From assembly GCA_963920765.1 (NCBI GenBank), contig OY987246.1, positions 24,871,167 through 24,935,166 of the forward strand: a stretch of DNA of 64,000 bases, in the 5' to 3' direction. A model generated the notes under the pieces. That model did not search any database and had not been told where the DNA came from. It worked only from the letters and a program-made list of their open reading frames with translations. The translations under genes were made by a program, and so were the position numbers. The stretch comes from Ulota crispa. Lineage: Eukaryota; Streptophyta; Bryopsida; Orthotrichales; Orthotrichaceae. Positions 1 through 11,699 of the stretch are shown in pieces (position 1 is the first letter of the stretch; each line of letters opens with the position of its first letter).

Positions 1-1376
1 AATAAAATGATTGTAGTTATAAGAAATCTGTTAGATGACTAAAGACAATCATGTATTATACAAACCTGACTAGTTTTGGTCATAGACTGGTATAAGCATA
101 AAACCAATGTCTAATGTGAGGCATGTAGGACAACAATTTGACTTCAAGTAGTCATAATTAAGCTTTTGGATGACTGAAAGTAGTCGTATGTTATATAGTA
201 TACACTATCATAACAAATGAGGCTTTAAGCATATAGCTTCACATGGTCTTGCATCAAATTCCAAAATATATTTAGAGAACAATAAAAATTGCCAACACAC
301 TTGCATGTCTATGTTGGTGTTGGATGATAAGAGGAATGGAACAATAGGGAAGGCATTCATCATATCAAAATTTTAGAAGGCATAAAGAATATAAAAATCA
401 AACCTTAACTTCTAAAGACCTAAGGGCTGTTTTCACAAAAAACTGTAAACAATTGTGTTTTCTGAGTATTTTGAGGTAAAATGAAATTTGAATTTTTTTT
501 GATACTTTAACCTTACAAAATTTTAGTAAAACATTTCTGTAATGTGTGCAAAAAAATTCAACCCATTTGACCGCATGGATTGAAAAATTATAAGATTCAA
601 AGTTCTAAAAAAAGATTTTTTTTGTCCTTGCCCGATAGGGTCAATAGACCTTGAGCTTCTTTGGAGTAAAATTTTGGTTGGCATGAATTAAAGTTTTTTG
701 CCCATTGACATCTGTATCTTACATACATACATAAAAAAAATTAAGGGCAAATTATAAGTCTAACTTACTCTAAATTGCATTGCAATTCAAGGAGGTTTAA
801 AAACTTGATAATACATTAGGAAGTTTAGAATTTCTTGTGCATGGTGTAGTTTTTTTTTGAAAATCTAAATGGAGGAAAGATTGCTCCAATAATGTTTTAC
901 AAATCTCTCTTTTTTCATAGCAATAAGAAAATCAATGTATACAATTCAAATTATTTTCTTTTTTGTCCACGGCCTTCATGCTTTCTACTAAGTGAATGCA
1001 CATCACCACACAAGCCTTGCAATAATTGAAAAAGAAGACAAAAATTGAAAATGAAAGGTATATAAGACCTTAGCCCAATATGGCTTGGGACCTACCTTAC
1101 CCAAAAATGACATGACTAGTGCCATTCATGTAGTCATCAATAGCATTCATCTTTGTTCACATCTACATGAGAACTTGTTCTCAATGATGTTCCCACCCAA
1201 ATCCTTAAAAATGTAGCTAGATTTCCCAACTTTATGACTAGAACTTGACTGTGAGTCATATGTCTCAAGCAATTAACCAAGTTTTTTCAAATTTGACTAG
1301 CATTTCCTAAATTTGACTAGCAAGACTATACAAAGTCAAGTGGCCCAAGTCAAACAATGCCTCTTTTCTTGTAGTG
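1..1376. mobile_element. Right end of a CACTA-like element (left part outside window or unseen)
   Basis: The motif TTTCTTGTAGTG at 1365-1376 is the reverse complement of CACTACAAGAAA, the usual terminus of plant CACTA (En/Spm) transposons. The sequence inside it repeats GACTAG/TGACTA words, for example near 69, 1114, 1238, 1297 and 1315, as subterminal repeats of this superfamily do. I found no convincing left terminus with a matching 3-bp duplication. The element may therefore start before the window, and its left limit here is only the window edge. No transposase reading frame is visible. Confidence 0.4.
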
Positions 1377-1600
1377 TATTAAAGGTGGGAAATTCCAAGA
1401 TCTATGCAAGCATCTATTTTTTTCTTCATTTTGACATTAGATGAAGAAGTTATCAAGAATTTTTTGATACTAGGCAAGAAGGGGGAATTTAGGTATGGCC
1501 TCTTTTTTGTAAGTGGGTGTTGACTCTAAAGAGGGTCAATTGTTGTGGGCAGAAGGTATGGACACTTGGGCAAAGGAGAGTGGAGTGGAAGGTGCCAATC

Positions 1601-2554
1601 TTAACTCCTAAAGGCCCAAGCCCTTTATTTTGTGAAAATCACTCAAAACTGCCACTTTTGGGGGAGTGAGGAGAAATGTAATTTTTTTTTTTTTGGAAAT
1701 CCAACTAGAAGATCTTGCCCTAGATTATGGGAGGTACTTGCGGGAAAAAAATCAGCTCATTCTAGTTGTAGAGGAGTGAGATAATGACATTTGAAGTGAA
1801 AACAAAAGTTTTTTTCCTTGCTGTCCAAAAATTTTAGAAGCCTTTGACGGCTCCTATATCAAAAAAATTGCTCTATGCAAAGTTGAGGTTTATTTTTCCC
1901 ATGTAGAAGACCAATTTAGGTAAATGAGGGAGAATTTTCAAATGAAATGGAGGAGTGGATCATACTTTGTAAAATCTTGCAATGCCGTAAGGTCATGAAA
2001 TTTGCATATACACTAGGCAAAATTGGAGGATTTATGTAAAATTCAAAAGCCCAAATTACTTTGATCCAAATGGTGAAAACCAAGGAATCTTAGTCTACTA
2101 CAACTTGCAAAAAAAAGAGTCAAAAAACAAATATAGTACACAAAGAGCTCAAAAAAGTAAAGCAACAAGTTTTACAAGGAGGAAAAGGAATGGAGGTTTG
2201 GGAGTCCCATACCTACCCACAAACTAAAACTTCTCATAAATTTCATCTCATTTATCAAAACTGAATGATTCAAAGCTTCCCAAATACATAAAAGTTTAAA
2301 GAACTAATTTCAAAATTTTATTTAAAAAAGTTGCAATTTTTTTTGGGTACCTAATTCTTCCTTGTTTTTCAGTTATTCATGCATAACTTCTTCAATAATT
2401 GTCAAAATGAAGGAAAAATTAGATTCCCACGCAGATCTTATAATTCCCCATCTTCAATAAAGGTTTTAGAAAATCACGCAAAGTTGTTTAGCCATAGGTA
2501 CTTGCCCAAAATCCCATTTGTCCCCCAAGGGGACAATGGGCCTTTAGGGGTTAA
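1601..2554 (-). mobile_element. TTAA element, family 1 (954 bp)
   Basis: The element is bounded by TTAA on both sides. It starts TTAACTCCTAAAGGCCC and ends GGGCCTTTAGGGGTTAA, so the termini are inverted repeats. Its right end (CCCCCAAGGGGACAATGGG) mirrors the left end of the copy at 4014-4946, and its left end mirrors that copy's right end. It is the same family in reverse orientation. No protein is encoded, so it is non-autonomous. Confidence 0.75.
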
Positions 2555-3140
2555 GGAACTCCCAAAGTCCATTCATTTGGTCCTTGTAAAATTTGGTGAT
2601 TTAATTTTTTGAGCGGTTTGAGTATCTTTTTTTTGACTAATTTTTTTCCAAGTTGTAGTACATTAAGAATCCTTGGTTTTTGTTGTTTTGATGAATGTGA
2701 TTTGAATTCTAAATTTTACATAAAGCTTCCAATTTTGCCTAGTGTATTTGAAAATTTCATAATCTTCAGGTATTCAAAGATTTTTTGAGGTATGTTGTAC
2801 ACCTGCAATTGATCTGAAAATTCTCTAACATGTACCTAACTTGGTGTTCTACATGGAGCAATTAAACCTCAACTTTGAGTAGAGCAATTTTTTTGCTATA
2901 AGAGTGGTCAAAGGTTTTTGAAAATTTCAAGTAGTAGGGATAGGGAAATAAACTATTTTAGTCACTTCAGATGTCAATATCTCACTCCTCTATATTTAGA
3001 ATGAACTGATTTTTTTTCCCACAAGTACATCCCATAGTCTAGGACAAAATCCTATGGTTGAATTTTCTAAGAAATTTTTTTACCCTATTTTTCTACACAT
3101 TCCCCCAAAAGTGGTGGTCTAGTGATTTTCAAAAAATCAA
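2555..3140 (+). repeat. Truncated half-copy of TTAA family 1, plus flank
   Basis: From about 2600 to 3130 the sequence follows the right half of the elements at 4014-4946 and 16328-17266. Shared words include AGAATCCTTGGTTTT, ACCTAACTTGGT and CCCCCAAAAGTGG. It stops before the conserved terminal TTAA and has no left half. It sits directly against the complete reverse-oriented copy, giving a head-to-tail-like arrangement. No gene is visible between here and 3655. Confidence 0.55.
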
Positions 3141-3655
3141 AATTTACTTTTTGAAGAGAAATATGCTTGTATTGTTTGAAACTATATAATATCTACAAAG
3201 AAGAAATGTGTAAATCTATATTGTACAAAAGTAAAAAATTAATATATTTTGAATAGACAAGAAAACTAATGGTTGTTGACAAGAGGCATTTTAGAGTGCA
3301 AATGCCATTAAAATTACAACTAAAGAGTATCTTATAATATCCATGTGGAACACAAATACTTGTAGGATGTGACGACAAATAGTGTGTTTCTTTTTACTGA
3401 TATTTTGGGTACACACATAACACCATGGACAACTACATCATCCGCTGTCATAGATGTATATATAAAAGTCTTAAATGTATATTTAAAATCACCTTGCGTG
3501 TATGATAATGGTATATAGGGTTTAGCTTAGGTTCACTATTAGTTTCAATAATAGAAGTAGAACCTCACCACGTGGCCACCCGAATCTCGAGGGCATCCAG
3601 GACATGTGATTCTGTATCAGAAAATCCTAGCAAATTCAACTCGTCAAACTCAGCT
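3141..3655. other. AT-rich gap, no feature recognised
   Basis: There is no reading frame of interest, and the short ORFs on both strands look random. I see no tRNA or recognisable repeat apart from A/T runs. Confidence 0.4.
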
Positions 3656-3744
3656 TTAACCCCTAAATGCATGCCGAAGGAAATTCTGCTGGATTTTACA
3701 CAAGAAATCGGTGCCTCAGGTATTTAGGGGTATTTAGGGGTTAA
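3656..3744. mobile_element. Miniature TTAA element (89 bp)
   Basis: TTAACCCCTAAATGC at 3656 faces TATTTAGGGGTTAA ending at 3744. The last ten bases before the right TTAA (TATTTAGGGG) are duplicated in tandem. The small size and terminal inverted repeat make this a near-minimal, terminus-only member of the TTAA group. The copy at about 45790-45869 is comparable. Confidence 0.6.
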
Positions 3745-4013
3745 CCCATTAAGGTCAGTGGTTGATTTTAGGGGTGGGTAAGGCCTTTTCATGTGATTTG
3801 GAAAAACTCATACTAACAAATTATATAAATGTTTACAAAAGATCCATCTTTACATATGGTAATGTCATGTATAATTTATGGGTATGCATCATTTTTTTGT
3901 GTTTGATTCTGTTTGCAAGTAGGTTTAAATGTGCATGTATGCAGTTTTGTACAAATGCGGCGGTCTCTACTGTGGTGGATTGTATATCTTTATGGATTGT
4001 TCTTTCTTGTTGC

Positions 4014-4946
4014 ATAACCCCTAAAGGCCCGTTGTCCCTTTGGGGACCGTTTGGGATTTGGTCATGTACCTATGAGTAAATTACTTTATGTAATTTTCTA
4101 AAACTTTTATAGGAACTGGGGGATTCAAAGATCTACGTGGGCATCAAATTTCTTCTTCATTCCAACATTTATTGAAGAAGTTATGCATGTTTTTCTAAAA
4201 TTTTGGGGAGGGCTGTCCATCTGGGCAGCCCAAAAACTTCTTTAAAAATTATATATTTTTAAAATAACATTTTGAAACTGGTTCTTTAGATTTTCCCATG
4301 CATGAGAAGCTTTGAATCATTCAATTTTAATCAATGACATAAAGTTATTAGGAGTTTTTGTTTGCGGGCAGTTATGGATTTTCTACTCTAAAATAAACTT
4401 TGAAGTCCTTTATTTTACTCAATTTTCAATATTTTGGAAACAAAACTAAACCAAAGGAAGTAGATTGTTTAATACAACATTATCACCGTTGGGATTTGCA
4501 TTTTTCATTTCAATAATTAGATTCTTAACAATTTAGTATTTTGACCCATTCTCTACTTTTTACTTATTGATTTTTCCCATGTGTTGTATAGTTCCAATTG
4601 ATTTGAAAATTCTCCCACACATACCTAACTTGGTCTTCTACATGGGAAAAAAAACTTCAACTTTGCATAGAGCAAATTTTTTGATATAGGAGTGGTCAAC
4701 AGTTTCTGAAATTTCTGGGCAGTATGAAAAAAAACTTTTTCCTTCGCTTTGCATGTAAATATCTCACTCATTTTCATTTGGAATAAGCTCAATATTTTTC
4801 CAAGTACCTCATACTGTCTAGAGCAAGATCTTACGATTGGATTTCAAAAAAAAAAAAACAAAAAATAATAATTCTTTTCATCCTCCTAAAAGTGGCAGTT
4901 TTCATTGTTTTTCATAGAAAAAATGGCTTGGGCCTTTAGGGGTTAA
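4014..4946 (+). mobile_element. TTAA element, family 1 (933 bp)
   Basis: It starts ATAACCCCTAAAGGCCC (left target decayed to ATAA) and ends GGGCCTTTAGGGGTTAA at 4946. The subterminal left sequence contains a small inverted repeat (GTCCCTTTGGGGAC). It shares its interior with 1601-2554 (reversed), 16328-17266 and 32978-33885. It has no coding capacity. The ORF at 3762-4079 only runs into its left end. Confidence 0.75.
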
Positions 4947-5650
4947 TGGACCACATGGCAATTTTTTAGGGTGATGATGGGTTTAGGAAAAACCTGGATT
5001 TTTGGGAATGTGTACAAGTACTCAATCTTTATCAATTATCACCATCTTTCTACACACATTCATGTACTTTGGCAGCCAGTACTTCTTGAGTTTTTCCAAT
5101 GCCCTGACCACGTGGCAGCTTAGCTAAACTTGATTTTTGTTCCAAACTATGGGGCTCCAAATTGCCTACACCCGTCCCCTTTGTCACATCCCCAAATTCC
5201 TTAACATGCTCTCCCTACACCCTAAAAAGAGTCAAAATTGACCAGAGACTGGTTGACCAAACCCTTAAAGGATTGGGCTTGAACTCGTGGGCAACCTGGG
5301 GCGCAGACCAAGGAGAGTGCACTGTTCATGGGCAGTGGACATCCTTTGGCATGTGTCCAAGAGAGATGATATTCTCCTCAAAAGAAGGAAAAGTCAATAG
5401 TGTATCCTACTCTCACAAAAAGGGCAGCCAGGACCTTGTACATCTCTTTACAAATTGGTGTTTTAAAAAATATGGATGCATTAGAAGAAGCTATTTTTGA
5501 CATTTGGTGATGTAGCACATCTCTTTGACCACTTTCAAGAAAAAAAAATTACAAAAAAAATCTGTTCCTACCCTCAGGTTGTGTTTTTGGCATTGAAAGG
5601 ACGATTTTTCGTCCTCTTGGACGGTTGGACGGTTAGGGGTTAAGGGTTAA
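4947..5650. other. Intergenic region upstream of MED18
   Basis: A 112-codon ORF at 5162-5500 (+) is present, but I recognise no family and nothing supports it. Near 5628-5651 there is a short telomere-like stretch (GGTTAGGGGTTAAGGGTTAAG). It resembles the right terminus of a TTAA element, but no partner left end was found. Confidence 0.35.
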
Positions 5651-5947
5651 GTTACTCCGGCTCCACTCACAGTAAGACTTGCCCAGTAGTCGCAGTCCCT
5701 CGTCATAGCCCGGTCGCGCACGCACGGTAGCGGCCACGGCCGCCGCCGCCGAGATGGATGCTCTTGGAGGGAGAGGGCCGTGAGTGCCCTTGAACCTCGC
5801 CCTGAAACGGAGCCTCTCCCGCCCGCTAATGCTGCATGGTGGAGGAGCGATGGAGGATGCTACATGTAACTAAGTTATGGAGCGGCAGTAATTTGGTAGA
5901 GTGGTGCCAACACGGCGTCGTTGCTGGTGTTCGTCGGAGGGCGGGCG
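5651..5947 (+). promoter_or_regulatory. Probable MED18 promoter / 5' leader with a short upstream ORF
   Basis: Composition changes from AT-rich to GC-rich, with CCG-repeat tracts typical of plant 5' leaders. A nine-codon upstream ORF starts at 5754 (ATGGATGCT...) and ends TGA at 5781-5783. Further upstream ATGs lie at about 5829 and 5836. The last opens a long frame overlapping the true start at 5948, which could dampen translation. No TATA box was identified, and the transcription start is unknown. Confidence 0.4.
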
Positions 5948-8900
5948 ATGGAGTGCGTCGTGCAAGGCATCTTAGAAGCCAAGGTCGGTTTGCGGAGGTT
6001 TTGGCAATCTCCACTCTACCCCCTCTGCTCTGTTCTCGTCTCCTCTCCTTTCCTCTTTTGGCATCAGCCCATTCCGCACCTGCGACACTCACTGGCGATG
6101 GATGTGGCGTGGATGCATTGCATGCGGTACCTATTTTGTCCTCAGATGTGGGCCAGCCCATGGCGCTCGCTCTAGTCGGGAAAGCCTGCTTATTAACCAC
6201 CCCTAGCTTGGGGCTCCTTCCACTCATACTCTCGCCAAGTTCTTCCATCTGGGATTGTGTGCTTGCTCGCCCCTTCGTTTCGCTTCTTCTCCGGTCTCGC
6301 ATTGTGTCGATCGATCCAATTTCTCAAGTTTTCTCTGTTTGCTTTACAGCTTCGCATCTCTGCCGGTCTTCACGACGTTTTGGCAGAGAAATCTGTGTGT
6401 GCACCTCGATCGTCTGTCTCTCTTTCACGTACCTGGCCGTGGTCAGGGTGGCTCTGTCGACTCTAAGCCCTACCGGAACAAGAAGCCCAAACTATGCTTC
6501 ATGTCTTTCGAGCAGTTTTGAGTAGATCGTGTGGGAACTTTTTTCATGTCTATTTTTTAATGTATATTTTATGGATTGTTTGCAATGTTTTTCGCCGATG
6601 TCGGTGATACCAAATTTTGCTCCATCTGAGTTGTATATTTCACAACATGAGAAAGTGAAGTGGTCTTTTTATAATCATGAATTCTTGGTCCTTTAGGGGT
6701 GAACACAAACCAGGGGTTCTCTCGAATTGGAACGCAGCTTATGAGTGTGCTTCACTTTCAAGTACTTGGTGGTGTGGTCTTGCCGTGGAAGTCAATAGAG
6801 GGCTAACATTCCCTCATCATCTCCTTAGAGAAACTAACAGCCTTGACATGTTTTTGCCACTTGCGATTCAGAGACAACTTACTAGGACGTGAGTCGGATT
6901 CATTTAAAGTTGGTCAGGATTTCCTCGTCCTTGTCAATTCGCAACGCTGGCTGGTCTCTCGGATCTCACGTCATCCGATCTGCGACTTATTGTTTTACTG
7001 TGTTTGGAAAGCTTGAAAGCATGAAATGACTGTCATGAATTTATTAGCATTGTCTACGATGGCGGAAGAGCTGTTCCTTTGTACGTGACTCCTCACGTGA
7101 GAGAGTTTGTGAGGGCTCTTTTTCCATATGTGCTTGTTCTTCTCAAGCACCTGGTTTCATATTCTTATTCGTAGCGACAACTTTGGTTTTGGCTTCGTTT
7201 GGGCATGCTGCTCTTACTTTTAGTGTTTGGGGGCTTTAGACGTCATCTACAATGAACTGCTCCAATGCCACGTATCTGCATCTGCACCTGCGCTGAAGTT
7301 GCATGCTGTGATAGCCACGGAGCTTCTAGTTCTTTGTAGCATCGATGTTCAGGTTGGCGATCATGGAGACATGATGGCGCGGGTGTAGATGCGGAACCGT
7401 GGCGTTGAAGCTCTATCCTTGCAGCTGTTTTTCCCGGGCAGTGAGTATCTTTTCTACAAAGATATGTATTGGTGGTCTATGGTGGTGGTTGCTGTTTTTT
7501 TAATAAAATATATACCCATGTCTGTCTTTCTTTTGAAATCGCTATCATATTGTGTTCTTGCATCCGCACTGACACCCACATAGCTTCAGAGATTGTGCAT
7601 GAGTCAGTCCTGGCTCTTAGTTGTAGAGATGAGTATGAATCCTTGTTCTCTGGACTTTTCTATGGTGGAGGAGGTGCTCATGCAGTAATATGATATTGCA
7701 GCTGACTTTCACTTACTGGTACAGTGGGAGCACACCCCTGTGCTGTTGAGCAGTGATAGTGCCTTGTCTCGCACCTTTCGATTTGCTTCTCACAGCTTCT
7801 TGACTTCTATTAATCCGTTTTGGTTTGTGTGTTCGTCGCTCTTCCACCAGCACGTGGATGCGTTAGAGGTTTTATTGCAGGGGCTCTGTGGAGGGCTCCG
7901 AGAAACAATCTAAGTGCACGAGATTTGTTTGAAGATCGGGCCCAATTTAGGTGCGTACCATGAATCCTCGTTTCTTTTCCTTTCTGATTTGCAGCTGAGT
8001 TCAGCAGTATGGGTATGAAATTTCAAATGGCTGAGTCTGAAGAATACTATCTTTTCAGGTGCGGTGGCATCTGAAGTCCACCTATGCTGCTCATTATTCC
8101 AGGCGGATCCTGTTTGGTATGTCACAGCCCTGCCATCTTCGTGATATCATCGTCCGCTTTTATTCAAATTTCCAGTAATAGTATCCAAAACCTTGTTGGT
8201 TTACAGTTTTAGCAGTTTCCATCCTCGTTAGCGCTTAACCGGTAAGTTGATACCTGAACAGGGACCGCATCATTCTGTGGCTTGTATGTCTGATATTAAG
8301 AGATTTTGACTCGATGAAATTCCTCGTAATCTTAGAGCTTTGTACAGATTCACTATGAAAGGATACACGCGAGAGAAAGATTCTCGTAGAAATCCAGACT
8401 CAACTCCTTAAGGACCAAGAGTCCCAAATCTGGCCTCATGGCTCTTTAGCAGTTTTCAGTAGTCATGTGAAGAGTTCCTTTTTTCGAAGTTTTTTTTTTT
8501 TTTTTTCCTTTTTTCTTTTCGGTCCAACACATGCGGTTTATCTTGATTGATTCTAGTGATATGAAAATTGGCCCTATTTTAAAATTAGCGATTATTCACA
8601 ATATGTTCACCTTGTCGTTTCAGAATGAAGGAAATTGCAACGCTATCGTTTATGAAATTTAGTACAGTAATAGTATCAACGTACTTTCTGACATATGGCT
8701 TATGATAGTGTAGAGAATTGGGATCTCATTCACATCTGCTGAATACAAGGCAGGTCAGTACGTCATGTTGGAGGGGCAATGCGAGGAGCTGGAGCAGAAC
8801 AGCTTCCGGCGTTGGTGCGTCCTGTGCTCGAAGCTGCCATCAGTAACAACTCTCTCCGTTTCATGTATGCACTTGGCTACAAGCTCGACTACGAAATGCT

Positions 8901-9470
8901 GCGAACAGGCTTCTCGTTTCAGATGCACAGAACTGTACCCGTGGCTGTCACCATCGCCATAGCTGTTACGGCTGTGCACAGATTGCCCAAGACTCATGCA
9001 GTGGACGACGCTCAGCCAGTCACACCTGGCTTGCATATGGTGCAGCTCACAGCTCCCGCATCTGCTGACAACTACGTCGATGTTGTCAACGCCATTTCCG
9101 CTTTGGCTGAGCACCTGGCTCCGTAAGCTCTTGCCCATTTGGACTCTCATATTTTTCAGTAGTTTTGCGTAGGGATATATGAGAACTCTCTTGTGCCTGT
9201 TTTGATTTCATAATTTGGTGAACACATAGTACAAAAGTATACTCTGTGGCCAATGCAATTAGTGTGAAACGTTTTGTACAACATTGCGAACACTTATTTC
9301 GAGTGACAGAGGGGAGTACGGCATTTGGAAGATTCACTGATTCTTTCGTGTGTCTGGCATGAAGGCTTGTGCATCTTTCAAAGCCTGGAGTACCTGCGGG
9401 TATTGTCCCAACCGCTTCCACAGCTGCAGCTGCGCTTATCTCAAGAGGGGGCATCACCAAAGTCCTGTAA
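5948..9470 (+). CDS. MED18: Mediator complex subunit 18, five exons, with one in-frame stop in exon 2
   Basis: MED18 is a head-module subunit of Mediator, which links transcription factors to RNA polymerase II in the nucleus. Exons are 5948-5983, 7851-7950, 8059-8116, 8754-9122 and 9365-9470. All junctions are GT-AG and in phase, giving 223 codons including the stop, close to the roughly 220 residues usual in plants. The start MECVVQGILEAK, the block MRGAGAEQLPALV, the core LRFMYALGYKLDYEM, the segment PVTPGLHMVQLTAPA and the C-terminal LVHLSKPG plus alanine-rich tail all match the plant family. The problem is TAA at 7911-7913, codon 33, between RETI and VHEICLK, where family members carry a basic residue. 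The block HLCCSLFQADPVW is also less conserved than usual. Either this is a null or pseudogene copy or a single-base sequence error. Everything else, including splice sites, looks maintained. Intron 1 (about 1.9 kb) holds a stray TTAA-element-like end near 6690. Confidence 0.85.
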
Positions 9471-9970
9471 CACTTTTGAGGAAGCAACTCGAGAGAGTTA
9501 TGTATTGTCGAGAATAGTACCGGCACGATGAAGAGCCCGTTTCCATTTGCAGGAGCTGCAGGGGCTGCTGCGATCCAACTGGATTTTTCAGTCAGCCAGC
9601 GTTGCGAAGGAAGAATTGCAGTGATGTAGGCACTGCTAGGGAGTCTGAGAGTTTGTGACGTCAAAGGACCTCCGCCTCGGTTCGAAGGCGAGGGATTAGA
9701 GATCCTAGTAGCCTGCTGGTCCCATGTATGGAAACTGGCATTTATATTTTCATCTGCAGTAGAAAAAAAATGAGGCTTTGCAAGAATAGTTGGTAATTGT
9801 GCTCGTGAGGCTGTAGACTGAACGAACACCGTAACTGTTTTGAAACAAACCTGTGTGATAGTTGTAGAGAGAAAGCACTCTGGCTTTGCGAGAAAATCTT
9901 TCACATCAGCAAAAAAAGTATGTCATAAATATCTTCAAGTCGATGGGCACCATGCAGCCTACTTGCACCG
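9471..9970 (+). other. MED18 3' untranslated / downstream region
   Basis: The composition is gene-like after the MED18 stop. There is a long antisense open frame (9086-9904, minus), but it overlaps MED18 exon 5 and matches no family I know. No clear polyadenylation signal was singled out. Confidence 0.35.
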
Positions 9971-10908
9971 TTAACCCCTAAATGCCGTAATTTTGGTGTC
10001 GGCAATTAGTTTAGTAAACCTAATTGAGTTGCTGTTTTTAGTAAGTTAGATGTTGGATTTAGGGAAAATTTCATGGATACCCCGTGAAGTTTGCAATAAT
10101 TTCATAGATACCCCTGCTTTTCAGAAATTTCATAGATACCCTTGGACCAAAATTTTCAAGCTTTTTTTGTTGTGCATGCCACTTCCCTTCTTCCTTCGTG
10201 CGCACGCATAACAAGAAAGTAGTGTGCGCACAAAGGGAAAAGGAAAGTGACATGCACAACAAAAAAAATCTTGAAAATTTTGGTCCAAGGGTATTTATGA
10301 AATTTCTGAAAAAGTAGGGGTATCTATGAAATTATTGCAAACTTCAAGGGTGTCCATGAAATTTTCCTTTGGATTTACTCTTTGCAAAGTATAATTTTAG
10401 GATCAACAATTTGATTTTGATCAATTATGAGTTTTCTATTCAAGCTTTTGTGCAAGGGTCTTGACTCTCTCTAGTGTTGAGAGCTCTTCAAAATGAGCCT
10501 CAAATACATTAGATCTTGAACAAAAATTTACACAAAAAACTCATTTGAAAAATTTGAAGAAGACATTTTAAAAAGCTATAAAATGATTGGGGTTATGTAT
10601 GTTATTTCCTTTAACCTTACATTTTTTTGGTGACCATTTTTTTAGATCCAACATGTGAGAAAAGGATTGAAAGACTTGAAGTCATTTTTGTAGTTTCAAC
10701 ACCCTCATGATTAAACATTATAATCTTTCAATCCATTAGTGATATTGTTGTGTTTTCATTTCCTATGTGACCTCTAAAATATATAGTTTGAATTTATATG
10801 GTTACAATTCAAAAGAACGTGATACAGTTCATTAAAATGTTGCCTTTTTGTTCACTTTGAAGCCAATTCTTAAAAGCCCAAAAATGGCCTCAGGCATTTA
10901 GGGGTTAA
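9971..10908. mobile_element. TTAA element (938 bp) with nested Mutator-like MITE
   Basis: It begins TTAACCCCTAAATGCCG and ends GGCATTTAGGGGTTAA, with TTAA on both sides. The subterminal bases TTTTGGTGTCGG and GGCCTCAGG resemble the other T-type copies (CCTAAATGCC). The interior differs from family 1. Without the inserted MITE at 10062-10368 it would be about 620 bp. No coding capacity. Confidence 0.7.
10062..10368. mobile_element. Mutator-like MITE with 9-bp target duplication (307 bp)
   Basis: The termini are GGGAAAATTTCATGG and CCATGAAATTTTCCT. The 9-bp direct repeat TTGGATTTA flanks it at 10053-10061 and 10369-10377. Each arm carries about three near-tandem copies of ATTTCATAGATACCC or its complement, and the arms pair over roughly 150 bp. 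Terminal GGG plus a 9-bp duplication is the Mutator (MULE) signature. No transposase is present. Confidence 0.75.
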
Positions 10909-11368
10909 GTGTATCCAATCAGCATGGAGCACCATGTGGAGTACATATCGCACTAGCCAATCGAATTTTTGCCACGTCAGCAACGCCTTGCCGTGCCTGT
11001 TCACACTGCCAATAATTCACTGTTCAATTGTTTGAGTATGCTATACTGTGCTTTGAAATTTCTCATCAATTATTGGATATGTTTAGCAGGATTAGCTAAT
11101 GTCACAAACTCAAGACTCCTAAGTGTAATTCCAATACATTTTAGAAACATGTATGCATAAAAGTCTCTACAATAATAATGATATTTAGTGCTGCACACTT
11201 TGATGCTTTTCACACCTGAATACTTCACACCCTAATGTTGCATACTATCAAATGTAAACTAAAGTACTTTTAAATACTTCATTGAATGCTTAGACAATGT
11301 TAAATGACGTATGTTAGAAACTTTTAATCGTATGGTTGATTTCAAACTTTGTAAAATTAGTTGAACTT
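10909..11368. other. AT-rich gap, no feature recognised
   Basis: Only short unsupported ORFs are present, such as 10969-11160 (+). I see no RNA gene or repeat structure beyond A/T richness. Confidence 0.4.
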
Positions 11369-11666
11369 TTAACCCCTAAAGGACTAAGTGGCTGTTTGAC
11401 AGCCACTTGAGAACTTGGGTAGGGTAATATGGAGTTAATTTTTATTGGATGTTCTCAAAATTGTTACATAAAGTGTATATATGTATCTCCCAAGTGGACA
11501 TCTAAATTTTTTCTCAATCCAATGCGCAGTTCAAAAGTTATGTTGCCCAAAAGAAATTGGGCAGTTTGGGCACTTTGAGCATCTTTGGAGAATCTTATGC
11601 TAAAACTCTCATCAATTTTTGAAATTTGGCAAGTGTGAAACTAAAAAAACATGGTGTACAATTGTC

Positions 11667-11699
<33 letters not shown>

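Noticed and set aside
204..216. CACTATCATAAC as the left end of the CACTA-like element ending at 1376
   Set aside because: It does not match the right terminus CACTACAAGAAA beyond CACTA, and the flanking triplets differ.
5162..5500. 112-codon ORF upstream of MED18
   Set aside because: No family recognised, no splice partner, and it lies in repeat-rich DNA. Length alone is not support.
5628..5651. Interstitial telomere repeat
   Set aside because: There are only two or three imperfect TTAGGGG/TTAAGGG units. It fits better as a stray TTAA-element terminus. The shared CCCCTAAA ends have one C more than the plant telomere unit, so a telomere link is not supported.
5836..6525. 229-codon plus-strand frame beginning upstream of MED18
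   Set aside because: It runs through the MED18 exon 1 donor into the intron, in a different frame from MECVVQG, and resembles no family. It was kept only as a possible upstream ORF effect.
9086..9904. 272-codon open frame on the minus strand
   Set aside because: It is antisense to MED18 exon 5 and part of exon 4, has low-complexity runs, no recognisable domain and no start context. It is a shadow of the real gene and its 3' region.
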